A stretch of 64,000 nucleotides of DNA. Origin: Rhodococcus sp. OK302 (lineage in GTDB: Bacteria; Actinomycetota; Actinomycetes; Mycobacteriales; Mycobacteriaceae). The stretch spans positions 3,694,501 through 3,758,500 of the forward strand of contig NZ_NPJZ01000001.1 of assembly GCF_002245895.1 (NCBI RefSeq). Direction: 5' to 3'. Under the pieces are notes generated by a model. It ran no database searches and had not been told where the DNA came from. It worked only from the letters and a program-made list of their open reading frames with translations. Both the position numbers and the translations under genes were made by a program. Below, in pieces: positions 34,459 through 42,590 of this stretch (positions within the stretch are counted from its first letter, which is position 1; every line of letters starts with the position of its first letter).

Positions 34459-34489
34459 GGAACATAACGGTCTTTTCGTGCATAGGCTC
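34459..34489 (+). promoter_or_regulatory. Shared promoter-like element, copy 2
   Basis: GGAACATAACGGTCTTTTCG followed by TGCATAGGCTC, the counterpart of the element at 32703. Similarity to copy 1 continues through GGCCAATGCGCTCGGCACAG to the start codon, so this promoter was carried with the gene duplication. Confidence 0.5.
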
Positions 34490-34537
34490 AGGTAATTTGG
34501 CCAATGCGCTCGGCACAGGTCCGCTCTGGAGTTCGCC

Positions 34538-36139
34538 ATGACGAATTCATATCGCACCGGACGTTGGCATCGCCGTTGCGCGCTGGTCGCCGCCGCCATG
34601 CTTTTTGTCCTCGCCGGCTGCACTGGCACTCCGAGTGAGACCGAGGTGACCGATCCGTCCGCACCGTTGCTGCTGGGAAACGTCAGCTACGCAGCGAACC
34701 TCTGCCCTGATCCATTGATTCCCGGCATGACTCTTCCGTCATTTGGTGCCGACTTCACCTGCGGCACACTGACTGTCCCACAGAATCGTGAGCAGCCTGA
34801 TGGTGCCGTCGTCACCATTCCCGTGGCGCGCCAGCGGGTACAGAACCCGACCGCTGCGATGCCTCCCTTACTGATGCTGGCCGGCGGACCCGGAGAGAGC
34901 GGGCTGGTCGACGCACTGGTTACTTACAGCGGCCTGGACCTCAACAAGGACCGCGACGTGATCTACTTCGATCAGCGCGCCACACTGCGTGCGACGCCCT
35001 TCTTGCCGTGCCCTCAAGTGGATGTCTTCATGCAAGGCGCACTGGCCAAGCCGTATTCCGACCCCGGGACGAAGGCTGCGAGTAACGCTGCCGTTGCAGC
35101 CTGTAGTTCGCAATTACGGGGCGAGGGAATTGACCTGCATGCCTTCAATTCGCTCGAGAATGCTGCTGATGTTGCCTCGTTGCGGTTGGCACTGGGTCTC
35201 TCGGAGTGGGACGTGTACGGGGTGTCGTACGGCAGTGACCTCGCACTGCAGTACCTGCGCGACTACCCGGACGGTATCCGCGCCGTTGTGGCGGATTCGG
35301 TGGTGGCGCCGCAGATGAACCTCGCAGACACGATGTGGCCGAACGCGGCCAAAGGATTCGACGCACTCGAGGCTGCCTGCGACGCGCAGCCCGCCTGCCA
35401 GGCAATGCTCCCGGACCTGGTCGGGACGCTGGCTACGGCCGTGACCGACCTCGATGCGCACCCGCGGATGGTCTCGGTGACAGCGGGGGATGGGTCGCCG
35501 GTCGACGTGATGGTTGACGGCTACAAACTCGCGTCGCTCGTGAACTCGGCCGCGATGGCGGTCAACGGACTTGTCGATATGCCGGCGATCATTACGGCCG
35601 CCGGCCGCGGCGATGTCACTCCCGCCGCGCAGTTGCTCGCGACGGGGGCACAACCCGCACCGGTCTCGATCGTCGGGTCGGGACTGTTTTACGGGGTGAT
35701 CTGCGGCGAAGCCGTCGCGCACACCAGTGCCGAGGCCACGTTCGGTGCCGCGAAGAACGCGCTACCCCAGTTCCCGGACGCGGTCCTGAGCCTTACCCCG
35801 CGGTTGCCCTGGCTGGTGGGGGACTGCGCGGCGTGGAACGTTGGGGCAGTGCCGGACAAGGTCGCGCAGCCTGCCAACAGCACCGTTCCGGTGCTGTTGT
35901 TGAGCGGCGGCCTCGACGGCGTGACTCCTCCCGGCAACGCCGATATCGCCAAGGCGACGCTCCCGAATGCCATCGCGTTGACCTTCCCGGAGTCGGGGCA
36001 CGGCGTGTTCACACAGTCCGATTGCGGTCCGGCGGCCGTCACTGGATTCCTGGACGACCCGTCGGCGTCGTACCGACCGCAATGCCTCGACACTGTCGTG
36101 ATTCCGCCGTTCTCGACCTCGCTGGCCTGGCCCGGCTGA
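34538..36139 (+). CDS. Alpha/beta-hydrolase lipoprotein, tandem copy 2
   Basis: A 533-residue paralogue of the preceding lipoprotein, near-identical over long stretches and with all the same features: lipobox VLAGC, LAGGPGESG, YFDQRAT, nucleophile elbow GVSYGSD, LSGGLDGVTPP and SGHGVFTQ. Differences cluster in the N-terminal third and near residue 370, including the oxyanion-region change GGS to GES and RGT to RAT. That suggests some divergence in substrate. ATG 34538 is in the same sequence context as copy 1. The pair arose by duplication of the gene together with its promoter. Confidence 0.88.
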   Translation: MTNSYRTGRWHRRCALVAAAMLFVLAGCTGTPSETEVTDPSAPLLLGNVSYAANLCPDPLIPGMTLPSFGADFTCGTLTVPQNREQPDGAVVTIPVARQRVQNPTAAMPPLLMLAGGPGESGLVDALVTYSGLDLNKDRDVIYFDQRATLRATPFLPCPQVDVFMQGALAKPYSDPGTKAASNAAVAACSSQLRGEGIDLHAFNSLENAADVASLRLALGLSEWDVYGVSYGSDLALQYLRDYPDGIRAVVADSVVAPQMNLADTMWPNAAKGFDALEAACDAQPACQAMLPDLVGTLATAVTDLDAHPRMVSVTAGDGSPVDVMVDGYKLASLVNSAAMAVNGLVDMPAIITAAGRGDVTPAAQLLATGAQPAPVSIVGSGLFYGVICGEAVAHTSAEATFGAAKNALPQFPDAVLSLTPRLPWLVGDCAAWNVGAVPDKVAQPANSTVPVLLLSGGLDGVTPPGNADIAKATLPNAIALTFPESGHGVFTQSDCGPAAVTGFLDDPSASYRPQCLDTVVIPPFSTSLAWPG

Positions 36140-36242
36140 CGGCGAGCGTAGCCAAGTTCCCTGGCCGAGGGTGAAGCGGAGGGTGAAAAATTCAGGACCG
36201 AACGGCCAAGTTTCTCGATCACCGACGAGTGCGGACGAATTC

Positions 36243-36273
36243 GCAACAAAGCCGGCATTTCGTGCATAGGCTC
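36243..36273 (+). promoter_or_regulatory. Shared promoter-like element, copy 3
   Basis: GCAACAAAGCCGGCATTTCG followed by TGCATAGGCTC, the third occurrence, before the M23 lipoprotein gene, whose coding sequence is unrelated to the two hydrolases. The stretch AAGTTCGCTGTGACTAAT also mirrors the start region of the two hydrolase genes. Confidence 0.5.
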
Positions 36274-36391
36274 GACTCAGTCTGATCGATGTAACAGGAA
36301 GAATCCTGCTCGCAAGTTCGCTGTGACTAATCGACATGCACAGGCTGAATTCACGGGCGCCATGGAAGTGCCGATCGAAATGGATACGTCG

Positions 36392-37639
36392 ATGCGCAGA
36401 ACTCCCTTGATCGTCGTCACCTGTGCCGTCTTACTCGTGGGGTGCTCGGCGACTGTCGATTCAGCTGGATCGAATACCTCACCGACTACGGCGACTGACC
36501 CGCGCGGCGGTATTCCACCGGGCTACCCCCTTGATGTTGATGTGATGGCGCCCCTTGTCATCACGACACTGGGACCGGATCCGATTCCCGTCACCGGTAC
36601 CGACGGCAAGGTCCACGTCGCCTACGAAATATCGGTGCTCAACGTCTCGCCGCGGCCCGCGACAATCACGACGCTGGACACGCTGGCCGGTGGACCGGAC
36701 GGCAAGGTAGTGGCGAGCCTGGACAAGGACGAGGTGCTGGCTCGCACGTTCCTGTTGGCGAACTTCGAGGCGGCGCCGGTTACCGACATTCCCGTCGGGC
36801 GCCCGGTTGTGCTGGTACTCGACGACGTCTATGACACCCGCGCCGACGTTCCGGCTGAGGTGACCCACCGCTTGGTCACCACGTACGGCGAGTTCGTCAT
36901 ACCGAATTCCGGACTTGCGGCGAGGTATCCGGACACCGTGACTCAGATCGGTGGAGGCGTCACGACTGGGACAGGCTCGCCGGTGATCATCGGCCCGCCG
37001 CTCGCCGGAGACGGGTGGGTCGCAGCCAATGGGTGTTGCGTGATCACCTCGCACCGCGGGGCGATGATGGCGGTCGGTGGACGGATAAACGGCACCGAGC
37101 GATATGCCATCGATTGGATGCGGATCGATGCGAATAACCCCGGGCTGAGTTCCAGCAGGGGTGACGGCTCGAAGAACGAGGACTACTTTGCCTACGACGC
37201 ACCGCTGTTGGCGGTAGCCGACGGCACGGTTGTGGCCGTCGTGTCGGACAAGCAGGACGAGCCGCCGCACCAGGTAAACAGCAACCTCACGTTCGATCAG
37301 CTCGGTGGCAACTATGTAATCATCGACATCGGTGAGGGCAATTACGCCTTCTACGCGCACATGATTCCCGGATCAGCCTCAGTGAAGCTGGGCGACAAGG
37401 TTTCTCGCGGTCAGGTTATCGGAAATCTGGGAAACTCGGGCAACACCACCGAGGTTCACTTGCACTTTCATATCTCGCGGGCCCCGACACCATTGTCCGG
37501 CGACAACGTGCCCTACGAAATCGACGGTTTCACATTCGTTGGTTCGACGGACACGGACACCCTCGTCAAGGGGCCGAATGCCGGTGAGCGAACCGATCAG
37601 CTTCCGCTCAATCTGGATGTCATCAACTTTCCCAAATGA
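36392..37639 (+). CDS. M23-family peptidase lipoprotein
   Basis: A 415-residue lipoprotein (signal MRRTPLIVVTCAVLLVGC, Cys 18) with a C-terminal LytM-type endopeptidase domain. Zinc ligands are visible: His in ITSHRGAMM, Asp in RYAIDWMRI, and the HxH pair in VHLHFHISR; GNYAFYAHM gives the catalytic His. Such enzymes cut peptidoglycan cross-bridges or regulate other hydrolases. The N-terminal half (about 60-200) is a beta-rich domain of unknown role. ATG 36392 is chosen for its normal lipoprotein signal; an in-frame GTG at 36323 would place the Cys at residue 41. A deleted paralogue lies directly downstream. Confidence 0.85.
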   Translation: MRRTPLIVVTCAVLLVGCSATVDSAGSNTSPTTATDPRGGIPPGYPLDVDVMAPLVITTLGPDPIPVTGTDGKVHVAYEISVLNVSPRPATITTLDTLAGGPDGKVVASLDKDEVLARTFLLANFEAAPVTDIPVGRPVVLVLDDVYDTRADVPAEVTHRLVTTYGEFVIPNSGLAARYPDTVTQIGGGVTTGTGSPVIIGPPLAGDGWVAANGCCVITSHRGAMMAVGGRINGTERYAIDWMRIDANNPGLSSSRGDGSKNEDYFAYDAPLLAVADGTVVAVVSDKQDEPPHQVNSNLTFDQLGGNYVIIDIGEGNYAFYAHMIPGSASVKLGDKVSRGQVIGNLGNSGNTTEVHLHFHISRAPTPLSGDNVPYEIDGFTFVGSTDTDTLVKGPNAGERTDQLPLNLDVINFPK

Positions 37640-37650
37640 GGAGACCGGCA

Positions 37651-37904
37651 ATGCGTAAAGCTCGGCTCGTTCTTGTTGCGGCCGTTGCACTTCTGGCGGG
37701 CTGCTCGTCCTCGGCCGATTCCACCGAACCGAACGCATCCCCGACATCGACAGTCGATCCTCGCTCGTCGGAACCGCCAACGAAGAGGGGACCATTACCG
37801 ACGACGGTCTTCGCATCACTGTGAACGATGGGCCGGACGCCGGCGAGCGTGAGAATCAACTTCCCCTGTGGTTGAGCGTCATCGACTTTCCGGCAGCACC
37901 CTGA
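37651..37904 (+). pseudogene. Internally deleted paralogue of the M23 lipoprotein
   Basis: The first 40 or so codons encode a lipoprotein start (MRKARLVLVAAVALLAGC) parallel to the preceding gene's, including the shared SPTSTVDPRS linker. The frame then runs out at 37824. In another frame the sequence continues as GPDAGERENQLPLWLSVIDFP to a stop at 37904, matching the very C-terminus of the intact neighbour (GPNAGERTDQLPLNLDVINFP). The catalytic middle of about 1 kb is gone. It could still yield a 57-residue lipopeptide from the first frame. Confidence 0.8.
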
Positions 37905-38094
37905 TGTTTGCTGAATTACCGCCGGTGATCACGCTCAATCCGGCTGCGGACAGGTTCCTGACACGACCATAACTCGTTAACCTGCGTAAACAGTGACGAT
38001 TGGATTCCTGTTTTCCGCACTACGGCGGCATATGTCCAGCTACCGTTCTGGGCAACTCCCGCGCCTGGGTGGGACGTGACCGAGAAGGAACCAC

Positions 38095-38742
38095 ATGAAT
38101 AAATCTGTGCGGACCGCGGTGACGCTGGCGGCGGCCGGCGTATCGGTAATGGCGTTGTCGACTGTCTCCGGTGCGGCCCCACCGGATAACGGTCAGCGGA
38201 ATGCGCAGGTGAACTTCTGGGCCACGGACCGAGGCGGCTGCAAGGCAGATTTCACCATCGAGAACCACACCAACGTTACGACCTTCACGATCGACTGGCG
38301 TATCGACGGCGAGGCTGGGCGCGATATCGGCGTGGGATTCGAGGTCTTCCGCACCGGTACCCCGAACATGGCGAGCAAGGCGTTGTCGCCGACCTGGCCG
38401 GACGAGGTGCCGGTGAACACGCCCGAGAACCGCACGATGCTCTCCGGCCTCCCCGCTGTCTCGGCGACTTACACTCAGGACCTCGAGAACATCATCGCCG
38501 GCTGGAACCCTGCGCTGCCCAACCCTGACGCGGACACCCACACAGTGGAGTACCGCATAGTGCTCGGCCCGCCCGGGAACAATGGGCAGACCTCTGACGA
38601 GTTGCCTGAGTGGCTGGGGGACCGGGCATGGCACACGGTCACGGTGACCGGTTGTAACCCGCCGCCCGACACCGGTTCCCTCGGCTCGATCGGCTCGAGC
38701 AGTTGGCTGGGCTCGATCTTCAGTGGGTCAACCGGCTCGTGA
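38095..38742 (+). CDS. Secreted protein of unknown function with Gly-Ser tail
   Basis: A 215-residue exported protein with a cleavable signal (MNKSVRTAVTLAAAGVSVM ... VSGAA). The mature part looks beta-sandwich-like (QVNFWATDRGGCKADFTIEN, TFTIDWRIDGEAG), with two cysteines, in GGCKA and VTGCNP, that could pair. The family is not recognised. The C-terminus is a Gly/Ser repeat (TGSLGSIGSSSWLGSIFSG) like the tail of the beta-propeller protein at 11472. ATG 38095 has AAGGA 5 bases ahead. Confidence 0.75.
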   Translation: MNKSVRTAVTLAAAGVSVMALSTVSGAAPPDNGQRNAQVNFWATDRGGCKADFTIENHTNVTTFTIDWRIDGEAGRDIGVGFEVFRTGTPNMASKALSPTWPDEVPVNTPENRTMLSGLPAVSATYTQDLENIIAGWNPALPNPDADTHTVEYRIVLGPPGNNGQTSDELPEWLGDRAWHTVTVTGCNPPPDTGSLGSIGSSSWLGSIFSGSTGS

Positions 38743-39027
38743 GACGCCGGTGTGAGGGTCTGGAATGAGTGCGCCTGAGATTCGGTGATGTGAAGAGTGG
38801 GGGCGTCGTCGTCGTGATGGCGTCGTCCCTGCTTTTGCCCTCAGCTCATTGTCAATCACTCTGAGCTGCATCGTGGTTCATGTGAAATTAAGGTCGGACG
38901 CCGACGGAAACATAGAATTTTCCGAATTTCTGAATCAGGTTTCTGACGAAACCTTGCGCAAAAGTGACGATCTAACCTCACGTCCAAGCAACGCAAGATC
39001 CCTCAGCACAGACGGGGAGGGTCGGCT

Positions 39028-39624
39028 TCAGAACGTGCCGAAACCGACGATTCCAGTGACTTCGGCCGGATCGATGCGGTGGATCATCACCGAATTGTTC
39101 TCGTTGCCACCGATGGTGGTGAGGGTGCCGGAGTCATTGGCCAGCACGATATTCACATGCTGGCCGTAGGGACTGGCGCCGCTGTACAAGATCGTGTCCC
39201 CGACCTTGGGTTGATAGTCCTGGCCGTACGGCACGAAGCGTTCGACTGATTCGTAGTACTCCTGCAGCGTGTAGACGCCGGGGATTCGCCAGGAACTCGA
39301 GTTCGGGTTGAAAAACGGCGCACCGATCTGGTTCATGTTCCAGCTGACAAAGTCTGCACACCAAGACTCTTCGACGCCCTCGGCGTATTTGGTGCCCGGG
39401 TCGCCGGATTCCCATTCCTGTTTCAGGCTGGTCACCAATTCGCTTTGTGCGGAACTTAATTCGCTGTGGTTAACAGTGGGGAAGGAGTTGAGCTTATCGC
39501 CCGCCAGAGCGTCGCCGTCGTGGTTGACCCACCAGAGTCCGCCGGCGATCAGGAGTGCCAGTATTACGCAGAATCCGACCAGACCCACGAGCTTGGATCT
39601 GGTCGGATTCTGTTCATTTGGCAT
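39028..39624 (-). CDS. Membrane-anchored CHAP-domain amidase/endopeptidase
   Basis: A 198-residue protein with an N-terminal membrane segment (about 12-33) and an extracellular CHAP domain. The catalytic cysteine is Cys89 in ESWCADFVSWN and the histidine is His156 in YGQHVNIV. CHAP enzymes cut peptidoglycan peptide bonds; full length and motifs suggest activity. It probably works in cell-wall remodelling, like the M23 protein nearby. It is transcribed toward the secreted-protein gene, and the 285 bases between (38743-39027) hold nothing I recognise. Confidence 0.87.
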   Translation of the reverse strand: MPNEQNPTRSKLVGLVGFCVILALLIAGGLWWVNHDGDALAGDKLNSFPTVNHSELSSAQSELVTSLKQEWESGDPGTKYAEGVEESWCADFVSWNMNQIGAPFFNPNSSSWRIPGVYTLQEYYESVERFVPYGQDYQPKVGDTILYSGASPYGQHVNIVLANDSGTLTTIGGNENNSVMIHRIDPAEVTGIVGFGTF

Positions 39625-39652
39625 AACGACACGATAGCGGACTACTCGAGTT

Positions 39653-41209
39653 TCACTCGAGGGGTGGAGCAGATCGATCGATCGTAGTGGCGAGGGGCTT
39701 TTCCTTGATGAAGGTCAGCAGGATGACTGCGACGATTACGAGGGGCACGATGTACATGAAGATCGGTGCCAAGGCGTCGTTGTATGCACCGACGATGATC
39801 TCGCGGATCTGGGCCGGTAGCTTCCAGAGGATTGCGGGTGTCAACGAATTCTCATTGTCGCTGACAGCTCCGCCGGCGGCAGGCAATCGCTCGGTCAGAA
39901 TATCGGTCAGACGGGATGCGAACAGGCTGCCGACAAGCGCACTACCCAGGGAAGCGCCGATCTGACGGAAGAAGTTGTTCGACGCAGTCGCAGTTCCGAC
40001 TTCGGCTGCGGGGAAGGTGTTCTGGACTATCAGAATCAAAATCTGCATGACGAGTCCGATTCCCACGCCGAGGATTGTGATGTAAATGCCGAAGACGATC
40101 AGTGGCGTCGACGGTGTCAGCCTCGAGAGCAAAACCAATGCCACGGCGACGATCGACGTGCCGAGGATCGGAAACATTTTGTATCGCCCGGTCTTGCTGA
40201 TGATCTGTCCGGAGGCGGTAGAGGCGACCAGCATTCCTGCCATCATGGGAATCATCATCAGGCCGGCTTCGGTGGCGTTCTTGCCGGTCACCATCTGAAT
40301 GTAGGTGGGCAGGTAAGCCAGCGCACCGAACATCGCGATGCCGATGACAAGCCCCGCGACGGTGGTGAGGACAAAATTGCGCTCCGAGAACAGGTGCATG
40401 GGAATGACTGGTTCGGTTGCGCGGCGTTCGACGAACACAAACGCGACTGCGGAAACAATGCAGCCGATGACAAGTCCGATGATGACGGCTGAGCCCCAGG
40501 CGTAGGTGTTGCCGCCCCAGGTAGTGAACAGGATGAGGCAGGTGGCAGAAGTCGCGACGAGGATCATGCCGGGATAGTCGATGCTCGGCTTGCCGAGCTT
40601 GGGCTTGGGCAAGTGGAGGAATGCCATCGCGCTGGCTATCGCGAGCAAACCGAGTGGCACGTTGATCCAGAAGGCCCAGCGCCAGCCGACTCCCTCGGTG
40701 AACCAGCCACCCAGTAGCGGGCCGGCGACTGCTGCGATCGCAAAAACGCCGCCCATCGCACCCATGTACCGGCCGCGCTGCCTGGCAGGCACGACGTCGG
40801 CGATGATCGCCTGCGCCAGCAGAATCAAACCGCCGCCGCCGAGGCCTTGTACCGCGCGCCCGGCGATGAGGGTGGTCATGTCGTGGGACAGTCCGCCGAT
40901 AATCGAGCCGACGATGAAAATGCAGATAGCCCCGATGAACAGGCCTTTGCGGCCGATGAGGTCGCCTAGCTTCCCGTACACAGGCATCATGATCGTCGAC
41001 GCGAGGATGTATCCCGTCGTGATCCACACCATGTGATTGACACCGTTCAATTCGCCCACGATGGTGGGCAATGCGGTACTGAAAATCATCTGGTCGAGGG
41101 ACGCCAGGAGCATCGTGATCATCAACCCGGCAAAGACCAGGATGATCGAGCGTTTATCCGACGCGGTTTCCAGTTCGTCTGCGTCGGGCGCAACCTCTTG
41201 AGTGGACAT
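39653..41209 (-). CDS. DHA2-family (14-TM) multidrug exporter
   Basis: A 518-residue major facilitator of the EmrB/QacA type. Motif A appears as GKLGDLIGRKGLF, motif B/C as GRAVQGLGGGGLI and GAMGGVFAIAAVAGPLLGG, and 14 hydrophobic segments can be counted. The SLDQMIFSTALPTI segment with an acidic residue in helix 1 is the usual D1 motif. It would export lipophilic drugs with proton exchange. The ATG at 41209 lies 30 bases after the TetR gene in the same direction, so the pair forms one regulated operon. Confidence 0.9.
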   Translation of the reverse strand: MSTQEVAPDADELETASDKRSIILVFAGLMITMLLASLDQMIFSTALPTIVGELNGVNHMVWITTGYILASTIMMPVYGKLGDLIGRKGLFIGAICIFIVGSIIGGLSHDMTTLIAGRAVQGLGGGGLILLAQAIIADVVPARQRGRYMGAMGGVFAIAAVAGPLLGGWFTEGVGWRWAFWINVPLGLLAIASAMAFLHLPKPKLGKPSIDYPGMILVATSATCLILFTTWGGNTYAWGSAVIIGLVIGCIVSAVAFVFVERRATEPVIPMHLFSERNFVLTTVAGLVIGIAMFGALAYLPTYIQMVTGKNATEAGLMMIPMMAGMLVASTASGQIISKTGRYKMFPILGTSIVAVALVLLSRLTPSTPLIVFGIYITILGVGIGLVMQILILIVQNTFPAAEVGTATASNNFFRQIGASLGSALVGSLFASRLTDILTERLPAAGGAVSDNENSLTPAILWKLPAQIREIIVGAYNDALAPIFMYIVPLVIVAVILLTFIKEKPLATTIDRSAPPLE

Positions 41210-41239
41210 GAAGTTCCTTAGTCGAAATCGGTAGTAGTG

Positions 41240-41872
41240 CTAGCGGTCGGATCGGAGAATCTGGGACATCAACGTCAGTGCCGGATCCACGAGTTCTGAT
41301 CGTGGACGGTCTCTTTCGCCGTTCTGCCAGGCCCGGAAGACGTATCGCATTGCTGCGCCGGCGATGATAACCGTGGCGGTAGCTTCATCGACTGCGTCAG
41401 TGTCAGTGGGTAGTCGATGACTGTCCGGACGTTCGAGCAGTTCGTGCGTGAGCATTCTGGTAAGCGTGTCTTCGAGTTCGTGGAACGTCGCAAGATGCTG
41501 TTGGAGCAAGGTTGGGTGCCGCACGAACAGTTGTTTTCGATGGACGAGGAGGTCTGGTCGTTCGTCCATGATCTTCATCGCCTCGGCGAAGACCGCGAGC
41601 GCTCCGCGGAGTGGGTCGCCTCGATGTGCAGCGAGGAGTTCGGAGATTACTGCGGTGGGGGGAACCTCGATTGCGATTCCGCCGATTGCCGCGTCCTTTG
41701 TCGGGAAGTAGTTGAAGAACGTCCGAGTCGATAGTTCGCAGGCTTCACAGATGCGTTCCACGGTCACTGCGTCGTAACCGAGATCGAGTACGAGTTGGAC
41801 AGCGGTGCGCTCGATCAATGCTCGGGTTGCAATTCGTTTGCGCTCACGCAGACCCAGATTTTCGGTGCCCAT
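41240..41872 (-). CDS. TetR-family repressor
   Basis: A 210-residue regulator with an N-terminal TetR helix-turn-helix (about 10-56: [26 protein letters not shown], then [18 protein letters not shown]) and a variable ligand-binding C-terminus. It heads the operon with the multidrug exporter and presumably represses it until an exported compound binds. It has a typical MftR-like TFFNYF recognition helix. A possible operator palindrome lies 29 bases upstream of its ATG. Confidence 0.88.
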   Translation of the reverse strand: MGTENLGLRERKRIATRALIERTAVQLVLDLGYDAVTVERICEACELSTRTFFNYFPTKDAAIGGIAIEVPPTAVISELLAAHRGDPLRGALAVFAEAMKIMDERPDLLVHRKQLFVRHPTLLQQHLATFHELEDTLTRMLTHELLERPDSHRLPTDTDAVDEATATVIIAGAAMRYVFRAWQNGERDRPRSELVDPALTLMSQILRSDR

Positions 41873-41900
41873 ACCGTCAATAATTGCATAGACTGCAAAC

Positions 41901-41916
41901 TTTCACTAAGTGCAAA
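41901..41916. promoter_or_regulatory. Candidate TetR operator
   Basis: TTTCACTAAGTGCAAA is an imperfect palindrome (TTTCACT against the complement of AGTGCAAA) between the divergent tetR and phnA genes, preceded by the related TTGCATAGACTGCAAA. Placement suits an autoregulatory operator. Confidence 0.4.
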
Positions 41917-41983
41917 ACCTGTTCAAAGTGTGGGTTATGACTTGCAAAAATTGGCTATCGGAGAAAGCGGCTATGGTGATCGA

Positions 41984-42328
41984 GTGGAAGACACCTTACC
42001 TCCGTGCCCCGAATGTTCCAGCGAATTCACCTACGAAATGGGTGCACTCATGGTCTGCCCCGAATGCGCGCACGAATGGGCGCCGGCAGAAGCAGTTGCC
42101 GAAGAAGACGGTGTCATCAAGGATGCAGTCGGCAACATCCTGGCTGACGGTGACACCGTTACAGTCATCAAAACGCTCAAGGTGAAGGGCAGTCCTACCG
42201 GCATCAAATCCGGAACCAAGGTGCGAAACATCCGTCTGGTTCAGGGAATTGGTGACCACGACATCGATTGCAAAGTCGACGGAATCGGCCCGATGCAACT
42301 CAAGTCGAGCGTCGTCAAGAAGGTCTGA
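41984..42328 (+). CDS. PhnA/YjdM-family zinc-ribbon protein
   Basis: A 114-residue protein with an N-terminal zinc ribbon ([21 protein letters not shown], two CPxC pairs; quoted as CPEC...CPEC at about residues 8 and 25) and the PhnA C-terminal domain ([15 protein letters not shown] ... [11 protein letters not shown]). Despite the name, the family is not needed for phosphonate use and has no proven reaction. The GTG at 41984 is chosen because it matches the short N-terminus of homologues. Its 3' end overlaps the convergent membrane gene by 14 bases. Confidence 0.88.
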   Translation: MEDTLPPCPECSSEFTYEMGALMVCPECAHEWAPAEAVAEEDGVIKDAVGNILADGDTVTVIKTLKVKGSPTGIKSGTKVRNIRLVQGIGDHDIDCKVDGIGPMQLKSSVVKKV

Positions 42329-42563
42329 CGCGGCCTTCGGCGATTCGGGACCGTTCGGCCATACCGTCGCTTTTCAGAATCACGTAGACCAGGCCGGACA
42401 CAAACGGAACCAAGAGCAGGAAGCACACCCAGAGCGCCCGGTTCCAGCCTGACTCCTCGTGGTCACGGAAAAGGTCGGCGCTGATCTCGAACAGCAGCAC
42501 AAGGTACGAGAGCAGCGCCAGACTGATGGCGCCAAGCCAGAATACGGTCCAAAAAGAATCCAT
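42315..42563 (-). CDS. Small PLDc_N-type membrane protein
   Basis: An 82-residue protein with two membrane helices (about 4-28 and 42-63) and the intervening loop [18 protein letters not shown], which marks the PLD-nuclease N-terminal (PLDc_N) family. It is closely related to the first half of the protein at 48515 (TDLFRDHDTSGWIKAMWI) but lacks the SHOCT tail. Function is unknown; such proteins often accompany envelope-stress genes. It lies downstream of SulP in the same direction. Confidence 0.8.
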   Translation of the reverse strand: MDSFWTVFWLGAISLALLSYLVLLFEISADLFRDHEESGWNRALWVCFLLLVPFVSGLVYVILKSDGMAERSRIAEGRVRPS

Positions 42564-42590
42564 GCGTCGTTCTCCCGTCCTGATGTCCGG

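Noticed and set aside
38849..39169. 106-codon + strand frame overlapping the CHAP gene end
   Set aside because: No ribosome site, no recognisable content, and its second half is antisense to conserved CHAP residues.
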